Positions 10,335 to 22,801 of a stretch of DNA of 64,000 nt are shown here, piece by piece (the first letter of the stretch is position 1; the number at the start of each line of letters is the position of its first letter). Both the position numbers and the translations under genes were made by a program. A model generated the notes under the pieces. It was given only the letters and a program-made list of their open reading frames with translations, did no database searches and was not told the DNA's origin. The stretch spans positions 280,937,258 to 281,001,257 of the forward strand of contig CM077116.1 of NCBI GenBank assembly GCA_039619475.1. Direction: 5' to 3'. The DNA is from Icerya purchasi (Eukaryota > Arthropoda > Insecta > Hemiptera > Monophlebidae).

Positions 10335-13217
10335 AATTGATATACATCTATTTTATGAAAATGTTGATCGTGATTTTTTACACGAAATTGTAAACAGGGG
10401 GTTATTCGTTGTGCTTGCGGTTCGCAGCTGGACCACATTATCACTCAATTAAACACATATATGTCCAAAACTATTTCTCGTTCGTTAATTACTGCAAAAT
10501 CTCCATCAGCAGATTGGTGGAATAAAGATTTGCAGTTCTTAAAAACCAAAATTAATTTGCTTCGTAGGAAAAAACAAAATGCAAGAGCAGTTACATTTTA
10601 TTTTTTATCAGCAGTACACTTAAGGCTGTTAATGAGGAATATAAAAGTTTAATATCCAAGTCCAAGTTGAATAAATGGAAAGAACTGGTTCAAAATAGCA
10701 CTGCATGGAGTAGACCATACAAAATTCTGACGTCTAAAAATCGGGACACTACTATTCCCGATATTAAAAGTAATGACAATAAAACCTTAACAAATAATCG
10801 AGAAAAATGTAATGCATTCCTCGCAAACTTCTTTCCAAATGTTACAGATAAAATTCTTAAACATACAAGAAATTTCGGCTGTCACAATCACGACTGTCCA
10901 CATTCTCAATGTAAAGTTCCATTAGTCGACACAAAATTCGTTAATAACATTATTAAGCAACTAAATAACAGAAAAGCTCCCGGTGAGGATAAAATTACTA
11001 ATGAAATTATCAAACTGATTAATCTTTTATCTAAAACACTGATCAACAAACGTTTTCAATAAATGCTTGCAATTTCAAATTTTTCTAACTTGTTGGAAAG
11101 TTGCAAGTATCGTACTCCTTACTAAACCTGGTAAAGATAATTCCGAAATTTCTGCTTATAGACCTATTTCTCTATTAAATTCTATTGGTAAAGTTTATGA
11201 AAAAAGTTATTAATGAATTTATATTTAAAGAAGTTACAGAGAAATCTGTTTTTCATGATTTCCAGTTCGGTTTTAGACGTCAGGTGTCGGCAGAAAATGC
11301 GGTGTACTTACTAGTTTCTAAGATTAGAAGGGAACGGTATATATTGGCTCATCGACGGTTGTCATATCATATGATATTAAAGGTGCATTTGATAACTGTC
11401 GTTGGTCCTCCATCATCCAACTTTTAAGGGAAAGGGAATTTAGCCCATTCCTTATTAATATAATCATTGATTACTTTAATGATAGGCAGGCCACTTTATC
11501 AATTAATGATGTAACCGATCATATTCAGCCTAGATGTGGCGTTCCCCAAGGTTCTGCCGTGGGACCTACTCTTTGGAATATTTTATATTCCGAGGTACAC
11601 CACGATATGGAGGAATTCTGTGCGCTATTTAATAATTCATGCAACATCATTTCCTATGCAGATGATCTATGTATTCACTTCATCGTCAATAAGTATATTG
11701 ATTTCTCGCAAATAAAATTAATTTGCAAATAACTAGAAAATACCATAACTTCTTTAGGTCTTACATTTTCGATTCCCAAATGTCAATATATTGTGTTTGG
11801 AGATCGAAAAATTGTTGATATTATAAACAATCTTAAACTTGTGACTAATCAACCTGTTGCACACACAGAAATATCTTGGTGTACTTATAGATGATAGGCT
11901 AACCTTTTCCTCTCGTATATTTTATTTGCACAGGAGATGTGATTCACTCTATGCTAAATTTAAACGGCTTCAGCCAAATGTTAATGTTCTGAGATGTAGA
12001 GAAAAAGTCATGCTATATAAAGGACTTATTCAATCCCTTTATGCGTATTACTCGTGTGTCTACGTCTCTCCATCTATTTTGAAATCAGTCAATAAATTTC
12101 AACGAAAATTTCTCCTAAATATTGGCTCTCTATATAGAACAACTCCAACATCAGCCGCAAATGTTATTTGTAATATTCTTCCCCTTGATTTATTTATAAT
12201 TAAATCCAACATCATTTTTGAATATAGAATTACTAAGACTACCAGACTTCTCACGAATGCAGTATACTTAAGTCCTAATAAATCTATTATTAAGGATGCC
12301 ATAATCTCTAAATGGCAATCTAGATGGGACAGTTATGACACGGGTCGCAAAACTTATCAATTTTTCCCTAGTTTAACAATTCGAGCTAAATTCAAAGATG
12401 CTAATATTAATTTTTATAGTGCGCAGTTTGCTCTCTGGATAAAGTTTGGTGAATATCTGTATAGATTTCATCTTACTAGTGGACCAGAGTGTACGCTTTG
12501 TAGCACTACTCCCAATGATATTAAGCACCTTGTGTACCACTGTCCGGCATTTCCTCCTCTTCAGAACTTACACTAACACCTGATAATATTAAGAGCTTTC
12601 TTTTATTTTCTGAAGCAGCAATGAAGCTGAAATTTTCAATTAGCTGATAATTAATTATTTATTCCACATACCGTTGAAGCCAACCGTGAATCCAAATTAT
12701 CGAAAACTTAAACTTAATCAATTCTGTGCTGCCGGAGAGCTTCGCCCACAAATTTATCATTAACTATAAGGATACACATATCACTGACTAACACTGTACA
12801 CACACACAATTTATTTCGTATTGTTATCTGCGACATTAATACTTTCCTAATTTTATTTTATTTATTCATTTTTTCCCCTCTTTTTATGAAGTAATAATTT
12901 TCTTTTTTCCCCCCAAGCTATAGCAATATTATTTCAACTTATTATACGTATGCAACCTTACCTACTTACAGTATCAGGGACTATGTTTTTCATCCCTGTT
13001 ATTGTTCATACTCTTAGTACATTTTGCAGGGTGTGTTCACACACATTATTTATTTTAAGCTTTTTATTACACTTTTAATTTATTTTTTATTCTACACTAT
13101 GAGTTAAATTTGTTATTACACAATACTTACTCCCTGCTCCGTTATACACAATTGAAAAATAATATATTTGTCCTCCCAGAGGTTATCTGGTGGGGCCAAA
13201 AAAAAAAAAAAAAAATT
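10335..13217 (+). mobile_element. LINE family C (R1-like), 3' two thirds with poly(A)
   Basis: The order is: a linker before RT (SADWWNKDLQFLK, then SKLNKWKELVQNSTAWSRPY), RT fragments with NRKAPGEDKI, SAYRPISLL, FQFGFRR, GVPQGSAVGPTLWNI and the catalytic SYADD (about 11655), a post-RT domain open from 11857 to 12576, and a C-terminal zinc motif CTLCSTTPNDIKHLVYHC. YADD plus a C-terminal CCHC motif suits the R1-like clade. A 3' UTR of about 620 bp ends in a poly(A) tail at 13199-13217. Several stops and frameshifts in RT make it inactive. The 5' end is truncated against LINE A. Confidence 0.75.
11857..12576 (+). pseudogene. LINE C post-RT and zinc domain, open frame
   Basis: This 239-codon open frame is the intact C-terminal third of the LINE C pol protein. 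It opens with YLGVLIDDRLTF just after the RT palm, continues through the thumb-like region (VMLYKGLIQSLYAYYSCVYV) and ends with a CX2C..HX4C zinc motif and a short tail. It needs the upstream RT to make sense, and that part is interrupted by stops at about 11400 and 11730. Confidence 0.7.
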
Positions 13218-14265
13218 AATTGGGCTGATTTTTATAATTTGAAAATAATCAACGTCAACAAAAACAACTCTGACAAGTTTTTACAAACACACAACCGAGA
13301 AATTTCATCTTATTTACCTACATAAAATTTACTACTTTACCATCGGTTTTTTCGTTCTTAAACTAAAAATATTAGGTAACGGAGGAATAGGCATACTTTT
13401 CGAAATTAGAATCTTCGTATCAATAATACTTAATGAATTTATAGGATGCGGTAGAGAAACCGACCATATTTTAAAACGTAATAGCGCCATCTGTATGTAA
13501 GTTAGGTAAACGAGCTTGGTCGCGTTGGAAAAGGTGATGTGAATATTATAGCAAAATATACGGCATCCAGGAAATCATAGAATTTATACAAGAGAAGCGT
13601 TGACAATTAAACAGAGGAGCCACTTTTAAATTATAATAATGGTTGAGAGAACCGAATTAGTACAAATCTGACAAAGATGGTGAAAAAATTAGTAAAATGT
13701 GTAAAAGACGCTAAAAACACAAGAAAATAACGAGAAATGGCGAAAAGTTGACGAAAACAGCGTAAACGGTCTAAAACACACATTTCTCAACATTTCAAAT
13801 GCTCATTTTCCATATATGATAATCCACTCATCATGTGATGGTAATTCAGTATCAAAGATGACTGTGTGAATGATAGTGCTCTAGAAGGTCATAACGCTTT
13901 ACACTGTTTGTAATAATTACAATGATGACGACAGTGACGACGACGAATACACTCTATAATATTTTTGGAAATACGAGCTTGGGTCGATCTAATTAAACTG
14001 AAATAGTGGATAATCGATAAAACTGATTAGGTCATCAACATATTAGTAGTATACAACCTGTTTAATTGCTGCAAAGGATGCGCTTAATGTGTATACTCTT
14101 TTATGGGCTGATTTTGTCATGCGCTGCTGGGTCTACTATCTAATTATGCAAGACTTTATGAAATTTTCTGCAAATGAAGCGCTGAGACCTTCCAATATAG
14201 TAATGTGTGCGTCCACAACACGCTTATGCGTGTTTGATATAGTATGTGTACGTTATAGCTTGATG
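13218..14265. other. Spacer without recognisable gene
   Basis: No ORF with a domain, no RNA gene and no clear repeat family is seen. The short plus-strand ORF at the end (14089-14289) runs into an inverted-repeat arm and is not supported as a gene. Confidence 0.5.
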
Positions 14266-14328
14266 GCTAGACTCCATTCGCAATGCTAAAAAGGGCCCTT
14301 TGCAACGTGACACGATCGCACTGTTTTT
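14266..14328 (+). repeat. Left arm of a 63-bp inverted repeat pair
   Basis: The arm starts GCTAGACTCCATTCGCAATG and contains CCCTTTGCAAC and GACACGATCG. Its reverse complement occurs at 16445-16508 with roughly eight mismatches. The arms enclose about 2.1 kb. They could be termini of a foldback or DNA element, or two independent insertions of one repeat. Confidence 0.6.
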
Positions 14329-14374
14329 ATATACAATACTATATTATAATATTTTAGACACAAAAGTGAAATAG

Positions 14375-14450
14375 TGGTCTAGGGGTAATGGGTATGAGCC
14401 TAATGCTTGAGGAGTTTGTCAGTATAGGTGAATTAAAGGTCAAACCCAGC
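14375..14450 (+). repeat. tRNA-like SINE head, degenerate
   Basis: An A-box-like string TGGTCTAGGGG (14375-14385) matches the polymerase III consensus, and a B-box-like GGTCAAACCC follows at 14438-14447. The spacing is a little long and the cloverleaf is not clear, so this is probably a SINE or tRNA remnant and not a working tRNA gene. Confidence 0.4.
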
Positions 14451-15971
14451 AGCGAGGCGAACTTTCTATTTTAAAATATTTAAACAAATGTTACATATTT
14501 TATATTAGAAAAATTTTCTTAATTTTATAATAAATTATGTAAACAGGATATTTATAATTGATCATGCATTCTAATTGATATTAAGCAAAATCCCGTTGAT
14601 CTCAGAACGAGAAGTGTTTTTGCAAAAGTTCTGGGACAACTGCAATGTAAAATGTTAACCATATTATATGAATAAATTTTGCTCCACCAGTTATATCTGG
14701 AATGGGACCCCCTCCCCCCCCTTTTTTTTTTATTTGTAGTTGTTTTATTTTCAAACGATGTGAAATATTTTGTATACACTTACTACTAACTTTAACTCGA
14801 AATTATTTAAAATAAATACGTGCAAAATAGAAATTGTAAAAATAAAACTAGTCTATAATAATTATGTGAGAAAAGCGAAGGTTACAAAAAAGATGTGAAG
14901 TGGAGGGAAAAATAAAGGCTATAAAATTTCAACTGAAGTAAACATAAATTTAATAATTATTTTCGGGAGAAAATGATTTTAAAAAATTTTTATTTACGCG
15001 AACGATTTCCGCAGAGATTAGCCGTCGGAACTCATAACATTTTATTAAAATCGTCAATGCTTTACGAGTTTTTATTTACTTGTTTACAAAAAAACGCGTC
15101 TTCCTTATCATAATTGTACATTTAATTAAAATTTGCATAATTCTGTTTTTATATTTGCATATCTGAATATGTATTTAATGATAATGGTTAAATAGACACA
15201 ACTTTTAATTGAATGTAATTGTAAACATTATGTAAAGATATTAAATTTTTTTTAAAGCACCTTAATTACTTCAGAAATCCTGTGTCGCAGTTCATATTAC
15301 ATTTTTTGATGGTATAAAGTTCACAAATAATCAACCTTTTTTCTATGTTCGAGAGTATAATTATGGTTTCTGAGATTGTTGTTATTTGAATAATTTGTTG
15401 TATTGCCGTAAGATTTATTCTGAACTTTATTTGTCTCTGAGTCTATATTTCATTTATTACCATTATTTCTGTTCATCATTATTATTACAAAATGTCTCTT
15501 AAAAAAATTCCTAACCATACGGGTATATTTAAATAATAACTGTAATGTTTTAACTATGCATTTATAAATCGACAACTTCTTTTTCAATATTCAAACCCCT
15601 ATGATGTTAGAACCATGATTTGAAAACCATTACATACTGCATATAGGAGATAATTTCTCAAATTTTCATTGTTAATCGCTTTTACAACTATTTTGTAAAT
15701 ATAATCTTTCGCTCGATGGATTAATATCGTGTAATATCCGAGCTTCTTCAAATTAAAGTTGAACTATAAAACTATATTTTTATGTTGATTACAATACAAA
15801 GAGTAATGTAGTAGAATATATCGTACAGTATTCATAGTTGTGCTTTCGAATGCAATTAATATAACTATGTAATACAAGTGTGGTACATCATACACTTTAT
15901 AATATATTAGAACACTGGAATTCAAACTTCTACAGTTACAGCAAAACCCGATAAATGTTAATTGTTAACAG
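14451..15971. other. AT-rich spacer, no gene seen
   Basis: Only short low-complexity ORFs. A C-rich then T-rich run lies at about 14708-14730. No transposon terminus or conserved motif was recognised. The last eight bases (15964-15971) are the left target duplication of the next element. Confidence 0.5.
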
Positions 15972-16380
15972 CAAGACCGTCTCCAGGGGTGGGGGGATTA
16001 AACCCCCCCATGAGAACTGAAATAGTTATTATAAATACGCAAAAATTTGAAAAAAATTCAAAATTCAAAATAAACATTGATGATTTTTTAGCGTGTTTTT
16101 ACCTATCTTTAAATGAAAAAAGAAAAAATAAGCTTCATATTTTTAGGTACTTCATTAATATTTTATGCAAAATTTTTTATTACGAGTATAATTAATAACA
16201 TATGTAATTTTTATTAATGTTTTTACAGTAATTCATTTATGTAAATTATTAATATATAAATCAAAATGATGGAAATTATTAATAGTACAAATATTAGTGA
16301 AAAACGTATTGTTATTTATAAAATAAATATGTAAAGAAAATCCCCCCCCCCCCCCATTCAAAATTCTGGGCACGAGCCTG
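15972..16380. mobile_element. Non-autonomous hAT-like DNA element with 8-bp TSD
   Basis: GTTAACAG is present directly at both borders (15964-15971 and 16381-16388), the 8-bp duplication size typical of hAT transposases. The termini are imperfect inverted repeats: CAAGACCGTCTCCAG on the left and CAGGCTCGTGCCCAG as the reverse complement of the right end (10 of 15 match), each followed inward by G- or C-runs (GGGGTGGGGGG left, a 14-nt C-run right). The 409-bp interior is AT-rich and non-coding. Size, TSD and lack of a transposase fit a MITE moved in trans. The right end sits just inside an inverted-repeat arm. Confidence 0.75.
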
Positions 16381-16444
16381 GTTAACAGTTTTAGTACATC
16401 AGCGTACAGCTAACATCTACTGGCGCGGATATGAAAAAAAGCAA

Positions 16445-16508
16445 AAAAAGTGGTACGATCGTGTCAAGTTGCAAAGGGTCCGTTTTAGCATTGCAAATGG
16501 AGTCTAGC
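16445..16508 (-). repeat. Right arm of the 63-bp inverted repeat pair
   Basis: This is the reverse-complement partner of 14266-14328, holding ACGATCGTGTCAAGTTGCAA and GGAGTCTAGC. Similarity stops within about 10 bp inside the arms and fades gradually outside. Confidence 0.6.
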
Positions 16509-18480
16509 TGTGTGATGTAACAATGCTAATGATGCTCATGTGAGCCTGCAGTGACACGTCGGTAGTGGCGGTGGTGTTGTGGCATCGACCAGCGCTGCTG
16601 CTGCTGAGCTGATGGATGATGAAGTGGTTACTGGCAAACAGTTACGTGAGACGATTAAAGTTATCCAGTACAAGCTCGATACGTTAGACAGCAAATAGCG
16701 TCGTCAACAACAACAATATTAAAACGCTATTTATTTACTAACAATTGATTAATTAATTAATTAATTAATTAGGAAACGGAATAATGGTGTAAGTAAGTAA
16801 ACAAAAACAACAAGTGGAATGTTCGCTCTGGGGCCAGTGGTCACGGATCTGTCAGTGGAACGGCGAATCGCCAGCGCGTTTTGCCGGCATTTTTTCCACC
16901 ACGAATAAAATAAAAAAATTAATCGCGGGACAACTAATAATCGCTCAATTTTTCTATCCAGACCCCAGGCTTCATGCGTTAGAGGAGGATAAGAAAGAAA
17001 AAATGTAGCGGTAAGCACACTATTTATTTTACTAACAATTAATTAAATACTGCACCGTGTGATTATTTTACATGTACTAGTAAGCATTACTCACCTCTTA
17101 AAAATAATACCAATAAACTACATCGGTACAACGTATAGATATAAAATCGTTATGCACATGACTCTGACGTCATCCCTCTAAATAAACCAATAAATTACTA
17201 TTATCTGCCTGAGTCGTCAACAACGGTGGTAACATTTATTAAATATTTATTTTACTACCAATTAATTATTTCTATAATTAATTCGGAATAATGATGTAAC
17301 TGAACAAATAACGTTAAACCACTATTTCTTTTATTTATTCATTTATTTACCAGTATTTATTTACCAGTATTTATTTATTTATCGATTTATGTAATAACAA
17401 TTAATTATTTCGCTGAAACGGAATAATACTGGATGGTGTGTGTGTGTGTGTGTGTGTGTGTGTGCCCGTGTATGTAAGTAAATACACAAAAACAATAATT
17501 GAAATGTTCGTTCTGGGGGCCGGTGGTCAGGGATCCGTCAAGCGCGTGTTTTGTCGGCACTTATTTATTTTTTCACCGAGAACAAAAAAAATAATACTCT
17601 CGCTAATAATAGCAAACAAACAAATCGATCGCGGCAATATTAATATGCAAATTGTGTCAGGAAACCGCGGAGCGAGAGTTGTAAAAAATTATAGAAAAGT
17701 TGCGATGCCAAAATACTGGCGAAAAAAATGTTCAAGTACACGTGTAATACTCTCGCTGCTAATAATAGATAAAAAAATAGAAACAAAAAGTTCGGCGACA
17801 GCGAAAGTTCTAAATTAATTCCGGAAAAGATTATTCGTGCGTCCCACTACAATGGAAACATTTATTAGACGTATATTTTATTTTTAATAGCGATTAAATA
17901 ATTCGTTAATTACTGGCGGGGATCGTCAATGGAACGGGGGAATCGCCAGCTGGTGCGCGTTTTGCCGCCCGGAAAAAGTTACGTAACGAACGTAATATTC
18001 ACGGCTCTAATAATAGATAAATAAAAAATCGAAAAAACATCGATCGATCCGGTAAACACGGCCGTACAGAAAGTTCTAGAAAATTCGAGAAAAAACATTA
18101 GGGGAGGAGCAATACCAGGGAAACGCGGCGCCAATTCACCGTCCTTTGCCCCCCACCGCCATTTCCGGAACTCCGCCGGAGATATTTGCCGAGACGGAGG
18201 AACCTAGCTAGGCGAAGCGGGTTGTCGATGCGTTAGAAGGAGAAATAACAGCGGAGGCGGTATAACAACACGTCGTTGGCCTGTAATATTATTTTCTTCT
18301 AACGATCTTTTTTTGTTTTTTGTTTTTTTTTTTTTTAATGTATATATATATATATAATTTTTTAATAACGCTTAAATTGTTAATAATAATTCGAATGTTC
18401 GTTCTGGATTCCGTCAGCCGGGCCAATGGCGAATCGGCAGCGATCGAGTGCGGTGCGTTGGTGCTGGCAAAATGCCAGAA
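16509..18480. repeat. Diverged tandem array of about 450-bp units
   Basis: At least four related blocks recur, near 16760-16960, 17415-17640, 17900-18060 and 18385-18480. Shared phrases are GAATGTTCG(C/T)TCTGG, a GTCA..GGATC..GTCA stretch, GGAATCGCCAGC or a close variant, and GCGCGTTTTGCCG. Spacers carry (TTAA)n, (GT)13 (17437-17463) and lines such as CTCTCGCT(G)CTAATAATAG. Units are GC-richer than the surroundings and have no long ORF. Nothing coding is recognised. It could be a decayed satellite or a repeated regulatory or LTR-derived sequence. Confidence 0.55.
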
Positions 18481-18760
18481 CAAACGGCCTCTTAAACGCG
18501 GTGCTGAGATGCGTCGTCCCTTGCCCCCTGACTAGAAACTATACCAACTGGCCCAGAACATACATCCCCCTTGTAAACGGCCTCCAAAACACGGTGCTGA
18601 GATATGTCATGGGGTGTGGTCATGTAACTAAATACTGACTTCTGGGGGAACCGGTTAGAAGTGGGCGTGGTCACACGGTAAAATACTCGCTCCTGATTGG
18701 CTACTGAAAGTGAACGTGCCCACGTGATGAAATACTCGCTCCCGATTGGCTATTCTCCCA
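18481..18760. repeat. Short tandem duplications with inverted CCAAT boxes
   Basis: Two units near 18487-18512 and 18580-18605 share GGCCTC..AAAC(G/A)CGGTGCTGAGAT. A second set repeats GTG..CAC..(A)AAATACTCGCTCC.GATTGGCTA twice, with a weaker copy before, so that GATTGGCTA stands at 18695-18703 and 18744-18752. ATTGG is an inverted CCAAT box (NF-Y type site). A TATA-like gTATATct lies at about 18770. The arrangement is promoter-like but no transcript unit is identifiable downstream. Confidence 0.45.
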
Positions 18761-20361
18761 TATGTGACACTGTATATCTACTGTTATACCCGAAAGTGTT
18801 TTTAAGTAAGCAATCATTTTATTCTTTAATTTGTTTGTTACATTTGTATTTGTTATATCTTACTATATTCAATGAAAAGTTTGATTACACAAGTTGTGTA
18901 ATTATGTAATATAAATATATATTTATATATGTATATGTGACAGATATGACGTACATTAGCTTTAAGATGTATATTTATGAATAAACAATATAATTATGTT
19001 GGGAACCCGCAGACGGGCAATTGTCTTGTGGGACCCGCAAATTATTTAAAAAATAAAAAAAAGTAAAAAAAAAAAAATTATAAAAAAAAAAGTTGAAAGC
19101 GACTTAAATAACAGGAGTACTGCGTTACGAAAGAAATTTATGGGATTCATAAGTGCCACTACAGATTAGTTATATAAAAACGAAATAATTGTAAACAAAT
19201 CGCAATTTAAGAGTCTTGAAAAATGATTTATATTCATACGAACTAACACATTATTTTCGCGTATATAGTTCATGCAGGTAAACGGAATTCTCACATTAAG
19301 CTGATCGACGAGAAGTGTAATTTTGAGCGTTCCACATTATCTTTTACTTTTATTAATTTTCAGTTTTTCATCGTAATTTTTTATTCGCAAGTACGACTAA
19401 TTGTTTCAGACTTTGGCGAAGGTAATTAGGAGATTTTCATTATTTTTAAAAATAATTAGTTTAAGTTCGATGCGTTACACCGTCCAACGCATGGATTTCT
19501 ATTGTAAGAATTAAAACAGGAACTCCCGTTATGAACATTATGGCGAAAATGAAATAAAACATAAAGAAAGTAACAGTGCCGAGGTACTTTCATATTAATT
19601 CTGATAATGTATGTTATAAGGTGTCCTTAGAAAAATTTTGGTGATGTAAGTGAATAATTATTTCTAAAAAATATATTTTTATCGCATGTAATAGGCGATG
19701 AACATTGGCCAATTGTAATAATAACATTGCTAAAATTGTTTTTTTTTTTTTTTTTTGTAATATTTAAACATGATTTTGACTGGTAGGATGTGAATGAATA
19801 CGTATTAAAATTTGTTTTCGAAATTTTCTGATTTTTTCCCCGATTAATTTTCTATTTTTCGATTGTAAATTAAAAAATATTTATAATGTTATGTGAAATA
19901 ATTTTTTTCATTTTCGTAACTAGCTAATAATTCGCGCCTTGGACTATAAACAATTAAACATTCAAATACAGTGCGAACTGAAAAGAATCTCATTTTCTAA
20001 ATCGTGAATAGATTATTAATTTCGGTTTACCACCATAGCAGAAATATCATTTCGTCATTTCTAACACCAATAAAACTAAAACTTGGTTAGAAGTTTTGAT
20101 AATATATTTGAATATTTTAATTTTATTTTTTAATTAATAAATTTATAGTCGGCGCATCCAGCTTTTCGTGAATACTGGATTTGAACTATTTAAAAAAAAA
20201 AAGAACATTTTATATACATATATAATATCCGAGATTCAGGAGCGATCTCAGTCGATAGTCTTCCATAATTTTTGTACAAGGACAGTTTCAACTGATCATG
20301 TCATTCTTTATGAAATAATAACGGTTTTTCAGGATTTTGTACACAAGCAATGTATGGAAAC
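18761..20361. other. AT-rich spacer; possible retroposon tail near 19010-19090
   Basis: A GC-rich phrase with repeated GGGAACCCGC and GGGACCCGC at about 19001-19035 is followed by A-rich sequence, which looks like the hairpin and tail of a retroposon, but the body is not recognisable. The rest is AT-rich with a poly(T) tract at about 19739-19757. No gene is seen. Confidence 0.4.
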
Positions 20362-21030
20362 CTAATAAGATGATCCAGAAACGACAAAAATATTAAATGA
20401 AAATTCACGAACGATTCAACTTCTAAATTTCAAAATTGGATCATAAATTACAATTAGAATTCTCTTTAAAACCGTATCTCTATAACTTCAAACTAACCGA
20501 TTACCCTGGGCGGCAAAAAACCGTCAAGAATATATGATACGGAATTTTAAAACAATCTGAAAAATCACCCTTAAAAAATTCATAACTCATCACCGGCTTT
20601 TAAAAATGAAATTCAAAAGATAAAACAAAACGTAGAGAAGCTCTTTCATGAAATCGAAAAATTACGGTTGTAAAATTACCTAGAACCTCCCTATGGACTA
20701 AAAACAGCACAAAAAGAGGATATTCACAAAAGCAATAGCTCAAGTAAAAAAATTAAGGAAACCGAAAAATATCCCAAATATATGCGTAAATGACCGTTTT
20801 ATAGGAAAATTATAAGCCAGCTTTTATAACTTCATATTTAGGCCCTTGGAGCGCTGAAAGCTCGAAAATTTTGAAAAAAATAATTATTTTTCCGATCATG
20901 AGATATATACTGATGGAAAGATCCATCATTCGTTGGGAACGAAACCGTATTTCATTTCCTTAACGAAACATTCGATCATGGCGAAAAGTTCAAAAAAGCG
21001 CCTAAAAATGACGTGATTAATTGCAAAATA
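20362..21030 (+). repeat. Repeat X, copy 1 (long non-coding repeat)
   Basis: This stretch matches, in reverse complement, the sequence at 58617-59622. Shared landmarks in order are CCTAATAAGATG, ACAAAAATAT, TTCACGAAC, AATTCTCTTTAAA, ATTACCCTGGGCGGCAAAAA, CCGTCAAGAATATAT, CATAACTCATCACC, GCTCGAAAATTTTG, AACCGTATTTCAT and AAGTTCAAAAAAGCGC. There is no ORF. Copy 1 appears older and lacks the internal duplication of copy 2. The class of element is unknown. Confidence 0.7.
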
Positions 21031-22564
21031 TACAAAAAACCGACTAATTCCGAATTAAAAATAATAAAACAAATCAAACTAAAATAAAGGCAATACCACA
21101 TGTTAAGATCGATAGTGAAACTGTAAGGAGAATATAAATTAGACGTGGCACAAATTTATTTTTTAATTAAAATTCTCTAAAAATTAAGTATTTTGTTAAT
21201 TTGTTTTTATTTATTATTTATAACTTAAATTTTTATATTTTAAAAGTCCATAAATTTGTTATTTTATTATAATTATAATAATGACTAAATATGTGATCAA
21301 AATAAAAGAAGATGGAAAAGACTAATTTTATCTGTTTAAATTTTCATTCCAAAAATATCCCCATAAAAATTCCAAATACCGCATCTAAATTGAATTAAAA
21401 ATTAAATTTACATCGTTTCCACTATTTATTCCTTCCTACTAACAATATTTCTGACCGTATCATGATATAACCGGCTCTCACTTCCCTTTCTAATTATTTC
21501 TGGGTGAAGGTCGCATTAGTTGACGAGCCGAAAAAAACAAAAAAAAAGAACCGTAAAACACTATTTTAGTAATAATAATAATAATAATAATAATAGAAGT
21601 ATGTATTTAACTATCGAAAACTAAAACAGAATAGTTTATTATAGGAATGATTCTAACGAGGAAGAAACGGTTTTTTATGTATACTGTATATTATTTTCTG
21701 TATGAATAATGTATAGCTTCACTGAAAACTTGAATTTAAATTAAATTTGGGATACAGGACAATAGGCTTTAATTAAAACGTTTTTAGGCATGATAAGAAG
21801 TAGGTAATAGGAAAACAATAGTTGTGACCAGTGTATTGATCTAATCCTTAAACATAAACCATTTTATAACTGATTCTAATATGAACTTTGCGAAACCATT
21901 TAAATTTCTTAATAGTTTGAAAAGTTATAAAAATTTTTTTCGAAAAAATAAAAGATACCGACGTCAAGATTTATTCTAAAAATCGAATAAAAATAAACTG
22001 AAAAGTAAAAAATAATTATTTAATAAAAAATAATATATTTCAGATTAATATAAATAAGGATATTATGATTGTTCTGAAACATCAATAATATTTATTAGAG
22101 TCGGCACAAAATTCAAGTGGCAACAATACTTGGAAACAATTTAATGAGTATAACAAGACAATCATTTGTTTTCTGCAAGCCAAGTGTTAGGAACATTTAA
22201 TACGTTATTTTTTTTTTAGTCATTGGAATGATATATTTTATTAAATTAAATGAAAAATTTTGTTAATACACGCATATTGCAATTAGTTAAAATATATAGA
22301 AACTCCAACTAGTTTCGAATTAATTCGTTCATGATCGCAGTAGTAGACTAACCTAAAATGCTACTATCTTTGTACTCTATAAAGAGTTGGGTATCAGTTT
22401 AAGAATAATGTTGAAATTCCATCGGCAATGAGACTGTAATTTGAGAGTTTCAAATTCATCATTTCTATTACTTAAAAATCGCTCGCGTTCATCGCCCATT
22501 TAATTTTAAAATTTTGGGTCTACCACATTTTCCCCTGAGCTCTAATGAAAACTTTTTTGGTTAA
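21031..22564. other. AT-rich spacer with (TAA)n microsatellite
   Basis: A (TAA)8-9 tract occupies about 21571-21595. No ORF with a domain and no repeat termini are recognised. Confidence 0.5.
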
Positions 22565-22801
22565 TTTTTTTTTTTTTTATGCGACTTTAACACAACTATG
22601 AGGTTATCAAGCCGCGCTTATGTTGTTAATTACAAAGTATGATATAAATTACAGTTTTTGAGGAATAGAAAGAGATCATTTATATATGAACTATTATTAC
22701 GTAATAAATGGGAATGGTTTCAAGATAGATTAAATTTTTGCCGGGATTCGGATAAATTATTGCAGCTTGTTAGTATATGTCGGAGAGTAAGCTGAGGAGT
22801 G

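Noticed and set aside
16552..16698. Short open stretch ending MDDEVVTGKQLRETIKVIQ.. as a possible exon
   Set aside because: Composition looks coding, but the only start is 28 codons from the stop, the adjacent acceptor-like CAG would put a TGA in frame, and no homologous protein is recognised.
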